A DNA stretch of 64,000 bases from an uncultured Geobacter sp. (lineage in GTDB: Bacteria; Desulfobacterota; Desulfuromonadia; Geobacterales; Geobacteraceae). Location of the stretch: contig CAIWTU010000051.1 of the NCBI GenBank assembly GCA_903915655.1, positions 1-64,000 of the forward strand, in the 5' to 3' direction. Of the stretch, positions 52,686-62,094 are shown piece after piece (within the stretch, counting starts at the first letter, position 1; each line of letters begins with the position of its first letter). Under the pieces are notes generated by a model, which was not told the DNA's origin, searched no databases, and saw only the letters and a program-made list of their open reading frames with translations. The position numbers and the translations under genes are program-made.

Positions 52686-54818
52686 TCAGGATGATATTCC
52701 GCCCTTTTCGTTACGAAGGTTTATGCCGAGTTTCTGAATCCTTGAGTAAAGGGTCGACGGATTCAGACCGAGCATCCGGGCTGCGCCTGAAATTCCCTTT
52801 ATACGCCCGCCGGTCTGTCTCAGAACATCATTGATGTGCTGGTATTCGATCTCTTCAAGTGTCTTTGCGGAGAGAAGTCCCTTCCGGGGATCGTCCGGCA
52901 CTTGCGCCTGCAGGGTGTCTCCGCTGCTGACGATGACGGCGCGCTCGATTACATTACGCAATTCCCGTATGTTCCCCGGCCAGGAATAACGCTGAAGAGC
53001 CTCCATATCACGCTTTGTGACCTTGTTGATCTTCTTCCCCATCTTGTCGACGAATTCGTTGAGAAATGCCCAGACCAGCATGAGGATATCGTCCGCTCTC
53101 TCCCTGAGCGGAGGTACCGTAATCGGAAAGACATTCAGTCGATAGTAAAGATCTTCCCTGAAATTCCCCTTTTTTACCTCTTCTTCGAGACAGCGGTTTG
53201 TCGCGGAGATTACGCGGACCTGGACATGGATGGTCCTGGGAGAGCCGAGCCGCTCAAACTCACCATCCTGCAGGACCCGCAGCAGTTTTGCCTGCAGCTC
53301 CGGGGAGAGCTCGGCAATCTCGTCCAGGAAAATAGTCGACTCGTGGGCCATCTCGAACCGTCCGATCTGCCGCGTCAGTGCGCCGGTGTAGGCGCCTTTT
53401 TCCCTGCCGAAAAGTTCGCTTTCAATCAGTGCCGCCGGCAGTGAGGCGCAGTTGACTTTCACCATTACCTTATCATTGTGCCGACTCACGCCGTGGATCG
53501 CCCGGGCTATAAGTTCCTTGCCGGTGCCAGTTTCGCCGCAGATAAGCACGGTCGAATCGGTCGGCGCGACCTGTTTGACAAGTTCCATGACCTCAAGGAG
53601 CGCATCGCTCTGGCCGATTATTTTTTCATGGGACCGGTAAAGTTTGACCTCGGGTCGGAAGAGCTCGGCATTTACAGCTATTCTTTCCTTCATCGCCCTG
53701 ATCTCATCGCACGATATCCTCAGTTTTTCTCTCGAATCTTCACGTGTCAGAACATTTACGACAATTTCCCCGAGCAGGCGCAACCGCTTGATAGCTTTAT
53801 CCGGCCAGAAGCGCTCGCAGCTCATGTTCTGTAAAACTATAAGATGACACCCCTTTCCTCCCCTGAAAATCGGGATAACAACTGTTGAACGGACGCCAAT
53901 GGCGACCCAGGAGTGACGATCCCTCTCCGCCTCAGGAGGGAGTTCCGCCAGACTGGAAAAAGTGATCACTTCTCCATGCGTGACATGTTTTCCGTAGGAC
54001 CATGGGAAAAGAGGTGCCAGGTTGGTTCCGTCCGTAATCCGACCGCTATCACTGGCGTTCCACGCATGGGTTACTGCGGCAAACTTCCTGTCTCCCTGCA
54101 GCTCCACTATTCCACAATGCTCTCCAAGAAATAATTCCGCAATCTGCTTCAACGACCTTTCGATCTCCCGGTCGATTTCTCCTGACGCCAGCATAGCGAA
54201 TCGGGCTGAAAGTTCCGTGAGCAGGTTCTCGTACCGGACTATTTCAGCCAGTTCAAGTTTCCTTCTTTTTCGCTCCACTGCACATCTGAAGAGATCGGCT
54301 ACAATCATAAGCTTTTGGACCAGCTTGTCTGTCCAGGTTATTCCCGAGCTAAAGCTTTCCATGACCATGGCGCCGATCAGATTACCGTCAATTTTCATCG
54401 GGAGTGAAAGTTGTGATTTCATCCCTGACCCTGCTAAATATTTCTTATCCTTCGCTGCTTCTTCCGGTAAATCCTCCAGAGTGGAAAAGGCGAACTCCTC
54501 TCCGCGTAGAATCTTCTTCCGTACCCATGCGGCAGATGAATATATGGAAGAGGGCGATACCAGATTGCACCCTGGCCTCTCCCAGTAATGAGTCTGAATC
54601 ATATAGGTTCCATCGGATGATAATTGGAAGAGGAGACCCCGGTCAAGGCCAAGTGATTCAACAATTCTCCGGATGCTTACCCGGATCTCCGAGTCGACCT
54701 GTTCTGCTGAAATTTTAACAAACCGGGTCAGAAGTTCGGCGATCAACGGGTCGACCCCCATGGCTCCAGCGGGGTTGCAATCTTCTCCTGATCTGGTCAG
54801 ACCGTCATATTTCTGCAT
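52686..54818 (-). CDS. Sigma-54-dependent activator with two GAF domains
   Basis: The 710-residue regulator has two related GAF-like sensor domains (~25-185 and ~195-360), each with a motif of the form F.F.TLEDLPEEA and F.S.LAELPPEAE. The AAA+ core at ~395-625 has Walker A GETGTGKE at 428-435, the sigma-54 contact loop written GAYTGA at 475-480 (usual F replaced by Y), Walker B in IFLDEIAEL and LYYRLNVFPI. A Fis-type helix-turn-helix ends it (GAARMLGLNPSTLYSRI). There is no receiver domain, so it probably responds to a small ligand bound by the GAF domains. It diverges from the RND efflux genes and is a good candidate for their regulator. The ATG at 54818 follows AAAAGGAC. Confidence 0.95.
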   Translation of the reverse strand: MQKYDGLTRSGEDCNPAGAMGVDPLIAELLTRFVKISAEQVDSEIRVSIRRIVESLGLDRGLLFQLSSDGTYMIQTHYWERPGCNLVSPSSIYSSAAWVRKKILRGEEFAFSTLEDLPEEAAKDKKYLAGSGMKSQLSLPMKIDGNLIGAMVMESFSSGITWTDKLVQKLMIVADLFRCAVERKRRKLELAEIVRYENLLTELSARFAMLASGEIDREIERSLKQIAELFLGEHCGIVELQGDRKFAAVTHAWNASDSGRITDGTNLAPLFPWSYGKHVTHGEVITFSSLAELPPEAERDRHSWVAIGVRSTVVIPIFRGGKGCHLIVLQNMSCERFWPDKAIKRLRLLGEIVVNVLTREDSREKLRISCDEIRAMKERIAVNAELFRPEVKLYRSHEKIIGQSDALLEVMELVKQVAPTDSTVLICGETGTGKELIARAIHGVSRHNDKVMVKVNCASLPAALIESELFGREKGAYTGALTRQIGRFEMAHESTIFLDEIAELSPELQAKLLRVLQDGEFERLGSPRTIHVQVRVISATNRCLEEEVKKGNFREDLYYRLNVFPITVPPLRERADDILMLVWAFLNEFVDKMGKKINKVTKRDMEALQRYSWPGNIRELRNVIERAVIVSSGDTLQAQVPDDPRKGLLSAKTLEEIEYQHINDVLRQTGGRIKGISGAARMLGLNPSTLYSRIQKLGINLRNEKGGISS

Positions 54819-55251
54819 ATGTCCTTTTCTTTTACCCGAATCTGATCAGGTGGCCGTTTGATTAATTACCCATCGGATCCGCAGATGGTGAGCTTCCAGG
54901 ATATCCGGACTTTCCGCCGCATTCCACTCTTTCCAGATCATCTTTTAGCCTCCTCACCATTCTATCAAGCAATTTCTCAACTACAAGACGATATAATATA
55001 CTGAAGGCGATATATCGTCTCATATTCTCCGCCATCAAAACAGATCAAACCTCAGCTCAACCAAATGTCCCAATATATACGGCGAGTTATTGCCCTGTTG
55101 ATTTCTTTTGATTATTTGGCACAAATCTGGAAGTACCTTTTCCTGACCATACCGAAACAGCCGCTACAGGGCTCTACAGATTGTCCCACCCTGGCTGCGG
55201 ATTTACTTTAACGGGCGTCTTTACAGAAACGGTCAGAACGAAGGAGGTTTT
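54819..55251. promoter_or_regulatory. Divergent regulatory region with a 10-bp inverted repeat
   Basis: About 430 bases between the activator and the glycine-zipper/RND genes. AGACGATATA at 54986-54995 and TATATCGTCT at 55011-55020 are perfect inverted copies 15 bases apart, a possible operator. A sigma-54-like TTGGCAC at 55116-55122 lacks a correctly spaced TTGC. No gene is seen. Confidence 0.5.
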
Positions 55252-55698
55252 ATGCGAAAAGAAATGTCAATTCTTGTCCTTGCGGTTTTTGCTGTGACTG
55301 CGAGCAGTGCTTTCGGCCAGGGTGAGCCGATCGTCTATCCGAACAAGGGGCAGAATCAGAAACAGATCGAGAAGGACAGGTTCGAGTGCTACGGCTGGGC
55401 AAAACAGCGGACAGGGTTCGATCCGATAAAACCGCCGCCGACACAGGTGCAACAGGGGGGTGGAAGCGGAGGCGCTGCGAGGGGAGCGGCAACAGGCGCA
55501 GCGGTTGGCGCAATAAGCGGTGATGCGGGCAAGGGAGCGGCAACCGGCGCCGTGATCGGAGGCATAAGGGGCCGGGCGAAGGCCAAGCAGGCTGCTATGG
55601 TCCAACAACAGCAGGCTGCGGCTGTTGACGCTAAAAAGGGAGAATACAACCGGGCGTACGCCGCATGTCTTGAAGGACGCAATTACACGGTAAAATAG
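55252..55698 (+). CDS. Exported glycine-zipper protein
   Basis: The 148-residue protein has a signal peptide (MRKEMSILVLAVFAVTASSA) ending near AFGQ, a conserved tyrosine-rich part (KDRFECYGWAKQRTGFDP) and a glycine zipper at ~75-105 (AARGAATGAAVGAISGDAG then GAATGAVIGGIRGRAK), a membrane-inserting pattern. The end is QQQQAAAVDAKKGEYNRAYAACLEGR. Similar proteins sit in the outer membrane of many proteobacteria. The function is not known. AAGGAGG precedes the ATG at 55252. It is 66 bases upstream of the RND adaptor, so the two may be expressed together. Confidence 0.88.
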   Translation: MRKEMSILVLAVFAVTASSAFGQGEPIVYPNKGQNQKQIEKDRFECYGWAKQRTGFDPIKPPPTQVQQGGGSGGAARGAATGAAVGAISGDAGKGAATGAVIGGIRGRAKAKQAAMVQQQQAAAVDAKKGEYNRAYAACLEGRNYTVK

Positions 55699-55764
55699 AA
55701 GATATATTTTTGGAGTTTTGCGAGGAGCTGATATGGAACCGGATATTTTATCGGGAGGTTGATA

Positions 55765-57024
55765 ATGCAAAAGGTGCTTTCTTTCGGTTCCGGAACTTTC
55801 TGGAACCGGGGTTGCGAGGGGCGGTGGCTCATTTTCGCAGCCCTTCTCTCTGCAGGCATACTGCTGACGGACCTGACCGGCTGCAAGAAGCGCGAAGATG
55901 TAAAACCGGGAATACGCCCTACAGAGGTCGCAGCGGTGACCGTCATCCCCCGTGATCTTCCGGTAAGTTTCGAATACGTTGCACAGACGCAGAGTTCGCA
56001 CCAGATGAGCATCCATGCGCGGGTCAATGGCTTCCTTGAAAAGCGGGTCTATGTCGAAGGCTCGATGGTGAAGGCCGGTCAAGTCATGTTTCTTATGGAT
56101 AAAAAACCGTTCCAGGTCCAGGTGGACGCTGCAGCTGCTGCGCTCGCAAGGCAAAATGCCGCCATGAAAACGGCACGGCTGAACCTGGATCGAACCGTGC
56201 CGCTTGCCGCTCTGAATGCGTTGTCCCACAAGGATCTGGATGATGCCACCGGCTCATTCGAGTCATCCGCCGCTGCGGTAGAACAGGCCAAAGCCCAGTT
56301 GGAGACGGCTCGACTAAACCTCTCATACTGTACCATCGCCTCTCCCGTTGCCGGTATCACCGGCGCCGCACTGCAACAGGACGGTACATACATCAACCAG
56401 CAGAACAGTCAACTCACAACCGTGGCGGTCCTCTCTCCCATTTGGGTTAATTTCAGTCTCTCGGAAAACGAGGTCCAAAAATACCGTGACCAAGTTGCCA
56501 GGAAGCTGCTGATAGCGCCTGCAAAAGGGGACTACGAGGTCGATATCATAATGGTCGATGGCTCCCTCTTCCCCTACAAGGGGCGGATAACCTTTGCCGC
56601 TCCCTCCTACAACGAGCAAACCGGAACCTTCCTCCTCCGGGCAAACGTAGATAACCCGGGCGGGATCCTCCGCCCGAACCAGTATGTCCGCGCCCGCTTG
56701 AAAGGGGCCATCCGTCCGAATGCGGTAGTTGTGCCGCAGCGTGCGGTGCAGCAGGGGGGGAAGGGTCACTATGTCTGGGTGGTAGGCAAAGACGGCAGGA
56801 GCGAGTACCGGCCGGTAACGGTCGGCGAATGGTACGGCAACGACTGGTTTATCAACGAAGGGCTCAGGGCCGATGACAAGGTGATTGTCGACGGGGGGGT
56901 GGCGATGCAGCCGGGCACACCGGTCATTGTCAAGGCGCTTTCCCCCATGACTGCGTCTACAAAGTCGGGTGAAGGGTCGCGGAGCGCGACACGTAAAGAC
57001 GCTCCGGCGAAGAAGGGAAACTGA
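55765..57024 (+). CDS. RND efflux periplasmic adaptor (AcrA/MexA type)
   Basis: This lipoprotein-like adaptor (signal region WLIFAALLSAGILLTDLTGC, lipobox cysteine ~40) joins an inner-membrane pump to an outer-membrane channel. The 420-residue product has the split lipoyl domain (IHARVNGFLEKRVYVEGSMV near 80-100 and SYCTIASPVAGITGAALQQD), an alpha-helical hairpin between them (AAAAALARQNAAMKTARLNL), a beta-barrel domain (YKGRITFAAPSYNEQTGTF) and a membrane-proximal domain. The ATG at 55765 follows CGGGAGG. An in-frame TTG at 55759 is less good. The pump gene starts 14 bases later. Confidence 0.95.
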   Translation: MQKVLSFGSGTFWNRGCEGRWLIFAALLSAGILLTDLTGCKKREDVKPGIRPTEVAAVTVIPRDLPVSFEYVAQTQSSHQMSIHARVNGFLEKRVYVEGSMVKAGQVMFLMDKKPFQVQVDAAAAALARQNAAMKTARLNLDRTVPLAALNALSHKDLDDATGSFESSAAAVEQAKAQLETARLNLSYCTIASPVAGITGAALQQDGTYINQQNSQLTTVAVLSPIWVNFSLSENEVQKYRDQVARKLLIAPAKGDYEVDIIMVDGSLFPYKGRITFAAPSYNEQTGTFLLRANVDNPGGILRPNQYVRARLKGAIRPNAVVVPQRAVQQGGKGHYVWVVGKDGRSEYRPVTVGEWYGNDWFINEGLRADDKVIVDGGVAMQPGTPVIVKALSPMTASTKSGEGSRSATRKDAPAKKGN

Positions 57025-57038
57025 CCGGGAGGGGCTCC

Positions 57039-60000
57039 ATGTTCTCAAAGTTCTTCATCGAAAGACCTATCTTTGCGACGGTGATCTCGCTTATCATCGT
57101 CATTGCCGGCCTGGTGTCGATGAAGCTCCTGCCGGTCTCACAGTATCCGACCATCACGCCGGTGCAGATCCAGGTGACCGCCACCTATCCGGGGGCCGAC
57201 GCGAAGACCGTTGCCGACTCGGTCGCAGCGCCGATAGAGGCTCAGATCAACGGGGTCGACAACATGCTCTACATGACGTCGACAAGTTCCAGCACCGGCA
57301 AGATGACCATTACGGCCTATTTCAGCCTCGATACGGACCCGGACATTGCGCAGGTGCAGGTGCAAAACCGGGTGAGCCTTGCCATGCCCCAGCTCCCCGA
57401 AGCGGTTGCGCAGTACGGTGTTCCCGTACAGAAAAAGTCTTCCAGTACCCTGATGATCATTGCGGTGACGAACAAAGATGGTCGTTACACCCCGGACTAC
57501 GTCACCAACTATGCGAACGTATACGTTCTTGATGCGATCAAACGGGTAAACGGCGCTGGTCAGGCGCAGATCTTCGGTGTACCGGATCAGGCCATGCGCA
57601 TCTGGATGAACCCTGACCGTATGGCCTCCCTCGGGATCACCACAACCGACATTCAGAGTGCGGTCGCTAAACAGAACGCCCTGTTCGGGGCCGGACAGGT
57701 GGGGCAGCAGCCTGGTGACGACCAGGTGCAACTGACATTTCCGGTATTGACTCAGGCCCCGTTCATCAAGCCTTCCCAGTACGAGGAGATAATCCTTCGC
57801 GCAAGCAAGGCGGGGAGCGCCATCGTCCGTGTCAAAGACGTGGCCCGCGCTGAAGTCGGACGCCGACAGTATGTGGACGACAACAGGTTGAACGGCTCTC
57901 CGGCTACCCCCATCGCCATCTACCAGCAGGCCGGCGCCAACGGTCTTGAAGTGTCGAAGGCCGTACGCAAGACAATGGCGGAACTGAAACGGACAATGCC
58001 GGACGGCATCGATTACGTTATCGCCCTGGACACAACCGACTTCGTGCGGATATCGATCGAAGAGGTTATTTATACGCTATTCGAGGCGATCCTACTGGTG
58101 ATGATGGTCGTCTACCTCTTTCTGCAGAGTTTCCGTGCTACAATCATCTGCACGGTTGCAATCTTTGTGGCGCTGATCGGTACCTTCACCGGCATGCTTG
58201 CCCTCGGCTTCTCTATCAACCTCTTAACTCTGTTCGGCATTGTCCTTGCCATCGGCATGGTGGTCGACGATGCTATTGTGGTGGTAGAAAACGTGGAACG
58301 GAACATGGCTAAGTTCCACCTGGCACCCCGCGAAGCCACCATCAAGGCGATGGGTGAAATTAGCGCCTCGCTGGTTGCGGTCGTACTGGTGATGGCTTCG
58401 GTCTTCATCCCTGCGGCATTCCTCCCCGGCACCACCGGCCAGCTCTACAAGCAGTTCGCCATAACTATCGTCATTTCTGTTGCGCTTTCAGGTTTTGTAG
58501 CGCTTACCCTGACGCCGGCCATGTGTGCTGCTCTCCTCAAGCATAGAGCGCCTCCCCAGCGTGGCTTCTTTGCCTGGTTCAACCGCCAGTTTGACCGCCT
58601 GACCCTGGCCTTTGGCGATGCCGTCGTCCTTATGATCAAGCGGATGTCGGTTGCCTTTGTACTCCTTGCCGTGATGATCTCGGGGCTCGTATTTCTCTTC
58701 CGGACGATACCGACCAGCTTCGTCCCTAACGAGGACCAGGGGTATCTGCTGGCGCAACTCGTAATGCCCGACGCTGCCAGTCTGACCCGCACAGCGCGGA
58801 CATCCGCCCGTGTCGACGAGCTTTTTGCACGGAATCCGGCCGTGGCGACAAGAACGACCATCAACGGCTACAGCCTCTTGGACGGTCAATTCAAATCTAA
58901 TGCTGCGACCTTCTTTGTAACGCTCAAAGAGTTCAAAGAGCGCTACTCGACGATAGCGCGGGCTCGGAAGGAAAATGCAAAAGCCGTCCTCCTGGGCGTT
59001 GCCGGTGAAGCGCGGGGTATCCGGGAGGGGAGACTTCTGCCGATAGCGCCACCTGCAATCCCTGGAATCGGCGCCACCGGCGGCTTCGAGTTCTGGGTCC
59101 AGGACAAGGGTAGCGGAGACCCGGCGCGTCTGTACGAAGTTACCTCCGCATTCCTGGAGAAGGCCCGCCAACGCCCCGAGCTTGCAAGCCTGAACAGCAC
59201 CTTTCGCGCTTCATCGCAACAGTTGCAGACCGAAGTCGACCGTTCCAAGGCGGTGCTCCTCGGCGTTCCGGTAGATGATGTTTACAGCGCGCTGCAGGCC
59301 CAATTCGGTTCTATCCAGGTCAGCCAGTACAACCAGTACAGCCGGGTCTGGAATGTTGTCCTTCAGTCCGAGGCTCCCTACCGCCGCAGCCCCGCAGATA
59401 TCACCCGGCTTTACACGAGAGGTGGAAATGGCGAGATGACGCCGCTGTCGGCCGTAGTGACGACCCATTACGTTTCAGGTCCCGACCTTATGTCGCATTT
59501 CAACGGTTTCCCTGCTGCCCAGGTTACCGGCAGCGCAGCAGAAGGTTACAGCTCGGGCGATGCGATCAAAGCCATGGAGGAGGTGGCGTACAAGGTGCTG
59601 CCCCAGGGTTATGACTTCGCCTGGTCAGGTATGGCCTACGAGGAAAAAAAATCCGGGGGTACTTCGACGATTGCCTTTGTGTTCGGCCTTATCATCGTTT
59701 TCCTGATCCTGTCGGCCCAGTTCGAGTCGTGGACCCTGCCGGGGGCAGTCATGACGGCGGTCCCGTTCGGCATACTCGGCGCACTTGCCTTCAACTGGCT
59801 GCGCGGTCTACAGAATGATGTCTATTTCCAGATCGGCTTACTGGTCCTGATCGGTCTGGGAGCGAAAAACGCGGTTCTCAGGATCACCTTCGCGGTTGAA
59901 CTGCGCAAGCAGGGATTGTCCCTCATGGACGCAACACTCCGTGCAGGTGAGGAGCGGTTGCGACCAATCATCATGACATCCCTGGCATTTATCTTCGGAG

Positions 60001-60251
60001 TACTGCCGCTGGCGCTTGCCACCGGCGCCGGCGCCAACGCCCGCCACTCCATAGGAACCGGTATAATGGGAGGAATGATCGGCGAGGCCACCCTGGCGAT
60101 GCTTTATGTCCCGCTCTTCTTCTACCTTTTCGACCGGTTTGCCGAACGGGGGAGGAAGGAAGTTCGCCCCCCGGAAGAGCTCCCGACAGATTCGCTGAGT
60201 GGCGTCACTCCACCCGATTCCCCGGCGCATACTGATAAGAGAGGGGAGTGA
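57039..60251 (+). CDS. RND efflux pump, AcrB/HAE1 family
   Basis: The inner-membrane drug-proton antiporter of 1070 residues. It starts FSKFFIERPIFATVISLIIV, a family hallmark, and contains the periplasmic porter and docking domains and twelve membrane segments. The proton-relay aspartates are in MVVDDAIVVVENVERNM, near residue 405-410. Further features are FLPGTTGQLYKQFAITI and the second membrane half with IGLGAKNAVLRITFAVEL. The transport substrates, such as drugs, detergents or metabolites, cannot be told from the sequence. The start is ATG at 57039 with GGGAGGGG 8 bases upstream. The outer-membrane gene starts two bases after its stop, so the three genes form a tight operon. Confidence 0.97.
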   Translation: MFSKFFIERPIFATVISLIIVIAGLVSMKLLPVSQYPTITPVQIQVTATYPGADAKTVADSVAAPIEAQINGVDNMLYMTSTSSSTGKMTITAYFSLDTDPDIAQVQVQNRVSLAMPQLPEAVAQYGVPVQKKSSSTLMIIAVTNKDGRYTPDYVTNYANVYVLDAIKRVNGAGQAQIFGVPDQAMRIWMNPDRMASLGITTTDIQSAVAKQNALFGAGQVGQQPGDDQVQLTFPVLTQAPFIKPSQYEEIILRASKAGSAIVRVKDVARAEVGRRQYVDDNRLNGSPATPIAIYQQAGANGLEVSKAVRKTMAELKRTMPDGIDYVIALDTTDFVRISIEEVIYTLFEAILLVMMVVYLFLQSFRATIICTVAIFVALIGTFTGMLALGFSINLLTLFGIVLAIGMVVDDAIVVVENVERNMAKFHLAPREATIKAMGEISASLVAVVLVMASVFIPAAFLPGTTGQLYKQFAITIVISVALSGFVALTLTPAMCAALLKHRAPPQRGFFAWFNRQFDRLTLAFGDAVVLMIKRMSVAFVLLAVMISGLVFLFRTIPTSFVPNEDQGYLLAQLVMPDAASLTRTARTSARVDELFARNPAVATRTTINGYSLLDGQFKSNAATFFVTLKEFKERYSTIARARKENAKAVLLGVAGEARGIREGRLLPIAPPAIPGIGATGGFEFWVQDKGSGDPARLYEVTSAFLEKARQRPELASLNSTFRASSQQLQTEVDRSKAVLLGVPVDDVYSALQAQFGSIQVSQYNQYSRVWNVVLQSEAPYRRSPADITRLYTRGGNGEMTPLSAVVTTHYVSGPDLMSHFNGFPAAQVTGSAAEGYSSGDAIKAMEEVAYKVLPQGYDFAWSGMAYEEKKSGGTSTIAFVFGLIIVFLILSAQFESWTLPGAVMTAVPFGILGALAFNWLRGLQNDVYFQIGLLVLIGLGAKNAVLRITFAVELRKQGLSLMDATLRAGEERLRPIIMTSLAFIFGVLPLALATGAGANARHSIGTGIMGGMIGEATLAMLYVPLFFYLFDRFAERGRKEVRPPEELPTDSLSGVTPPDSPAHTDKRGE

Positions 60252-60252
60252 C

Positions 60253-61668
60253 ATGCTGAGATTCTTTATCCTTATAATCGCCACTTCTCTAGCTGGCTGC
60301 ATGCTTGGTCCCGATTATCAACGTCCCGTGGTCGATATGATGAAGTCGTATAACTACGAGGTCAAGGAGGCCCAAAAAACCGCGAATACCGACTGGTGGC
60401 GGCAGTTCCGGGACCCGGTCCTGGATGACCTTATTACAAGAGCGCTGGCTGGAAACAAAAACGTCAGGATCGCCGCCGCCAATATCGAACAGGCCGCCGG
60501 CCTGCTTACCCAGGTCCGTTCGCAGCTTTTCCCGCAGGTCAACTACGGTGCAAACGCCGCCCGCCAGCGGCTCAGCGAAAAGAACGCGACCCCGGTCCCT
60601 TCTACCGTTTCCAACCCCCAGGAATCTTTCCAGCTTTTTGCCGGCGCCAGTTGGGAGATCGATCTTTGGGGGCGTGTCCGCAGGCTCTCCGAGGCTGCGA
60701 GGGCGAACATGTTGGCCTCGGTGGAGGCGCGCCGTGGGATAATACTATCCCTGGTCGCCTCGGTCGCAAGCAGCTATCTCCAGCTTCGCGGCTTTGACGA
60801 GCAGCTCGCCATCGCCAGGCGTAATCTGGCCAGCTATCAGGATTCGGTCAGGCTTTTCGAGCTTCAGTTTAAATACGGGCAGATTTCCCAGATGAACGTT
60901 GAGCAGGCCCGCACTCAGTACGAGACCGCTGCCGCAGCAATCCCGCAGCTTGAAAACCAGATCGTACAGACGGAGAACGCCATTTTGATACTACTGGGGT
61001 GCAACCCCGGACCTGTGCCACGGGGGAAGTCGATCTACGAGCTTGCCATTCCCGCCGTACCGGCCGGGGTTCCCTCGGAGGTACTGGAAAGCCGCCCTGA
61101 TATCTTGCAGGCCGAGCAGAACCTCATCTCCGCCAATGCGCAGATCGGCGCTGCCCGGGCACTTTATTTCCCTACCATCTCCCTTACCGGCAACTATGGC
61201 GTTTCTAGTTCGGCACTACGCAGCCTTTTTAAGGGGCCGGCCGAGACCTGGAGCTATGCAGGGTCGATTATAGGCCCGATCTTCACCGCCGGTGCAGTCA
61301 GCGGGCAGGTGAAACAGACCGAGGCGGCCCGGCAGGCCGCTCTCCTCGGTTACCAGGCATCCATCCAGAGCGCCTTTGCTGATGTGGAGAACGCACTTGT
61401 CGCGAGGCAGAAACTGGGCGATCAGCTCGATGCCCAGAGACGGCTGGTAAACGCCTCAAAGGAATACGAACGTCTGGCGCGACTGCAATACGATGGCGGT
61501 TATACGCCATATTTCACCGTACTGCAGGCACAACAGCAACTCTTTCCGGCCGAATTGAACTGGGCGCAGACGCGCGCCTCCTTCTTCGTTTCGCTGGTCA
61601 ACATTTACAAGGCGCTCGGTGGCGGATGGGTGAACGAGGCGGATAAATTGACCGGAGGCAAGGAGTGA
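60253..61668 (+). CDS. RND efflux outer-membrane lipoprotein channel (NodT/OprM type)
   Basis: The 471-residue TolC-type channel has a lipoprotein signal (lipobox SLAGC at ~13-17, then MLGPDYQRPVV, a typical start for this family). Two internal repeats of the OEP domain follow, each with long helices (for example NVRIAAANIEQAAGLLTQVR and EQNLISANAQIGAARALYFP) and the sequence NYGANAARQRLSE. The end reads LVNIYKALGGGW, also usual. It completes a tripartite efflux system with the two genes before it. The ATG at 60253 has GAGGGGAG a few bases upstream and is one base past the pump stop. No terminator with a T tract was found after it. Confidence 0.94.
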   Translation: MLRFFILIIATSLAGCMLGPDYQRPVVDMMKSYNYEVKEAQKTANTDWWRQFRDPVLDDLITRALAGNKNVRIAAANIEQAAGLLTQVRSQLFPQVNYGANAARQRLSEKNATPVPSTVSNPQESFQLFAGASWEIDLWGRVRRLSEAARANMLASVEARRGIILSLVASVASSYLQLRGFDEQLAIARRNLASYQDSVRLFELQFKYGQISQMNVEQARTQYETAAAAIPQLENQIVQTENAILILLGCNPGPVPRGKSIYELAIPAVPAGVPSEVLESRPDILQAEQNLISANAQIGAARALYFPTISLTGNYGVSSSALRSLFKGPAETWSYAGSIIGPIFTAGAVSGQVKQTEAARQAALLGYQASIQSAFADVENALVARQKLGDQLDAQRRLVNASKEYERLARLQYDGGYTPYFTVLQAQQQLFPAELNWAQTRASFFVSLVNIYKALGGGWVNEADKLTGGKE

Positions 61669-62094
61669 CAGGTGGGGTCTTGACCCCTTCCCACGAATTC
61701 GCCAGTAGATACCGACTTGTTAATGGTAATTATCCATGGTAGAGTTGAAAGTGTCGATCCATGATAACCCCTGTGCGCAGGTTTCCCACCCCCCCCCGCA
61801 GATCATCAGTCGATAGATTCCAGAGGGGAGACCAGGCTGCAGGGTGGGGGGATGTCATCCTGCCTGGATGATAAGCCTTGAACCGCTAATATGCCTGCAC
61901 AAAAGGCCCGATATGGCACTCAGCTTGCTCAGTCAGTAGCTTCCCTCCCGGTCCCATTTCGCTCTTTGGCGGGGGTGCGGTATCCGATAAAATGAAATGG
62001 CGCTGCGGGTTTTCCTCGGCGCCGTTTTATTCTCTTCCTCTGCGATAACGTTAAGGAGATAGTGGCTCAGGATCAATAAAGAAGGAGGCGCAGA
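61669..62094. other. Intergenic region, partial hairpins
   Basis: About 425 bases with no gene. GC-rich runs near 61782-61851 are roughly inverted (CCCACCCCCCCCCGCAG and CTGCAGGGTGGGGGG). TCATCC TGCCT GGATGA near 61855 forms a hairpin. The efflux operon probably terminates here, but no T-run was seen. Confidence 0.4.

Noticed and set aside
55116-55132. Sigma-54 promoter at TTGGCAC before the efflux genes
   Set aside because: The downstream element does not match TTGC and the spacing is off by one, so it is not counted.
55267-56229. Long minus-strand frame opposite the glycine-zipper and adaptor genes
   Set aside because: It is the reverse of GC-rich coding sequence. The plus strand has clear families and ribosome sites.
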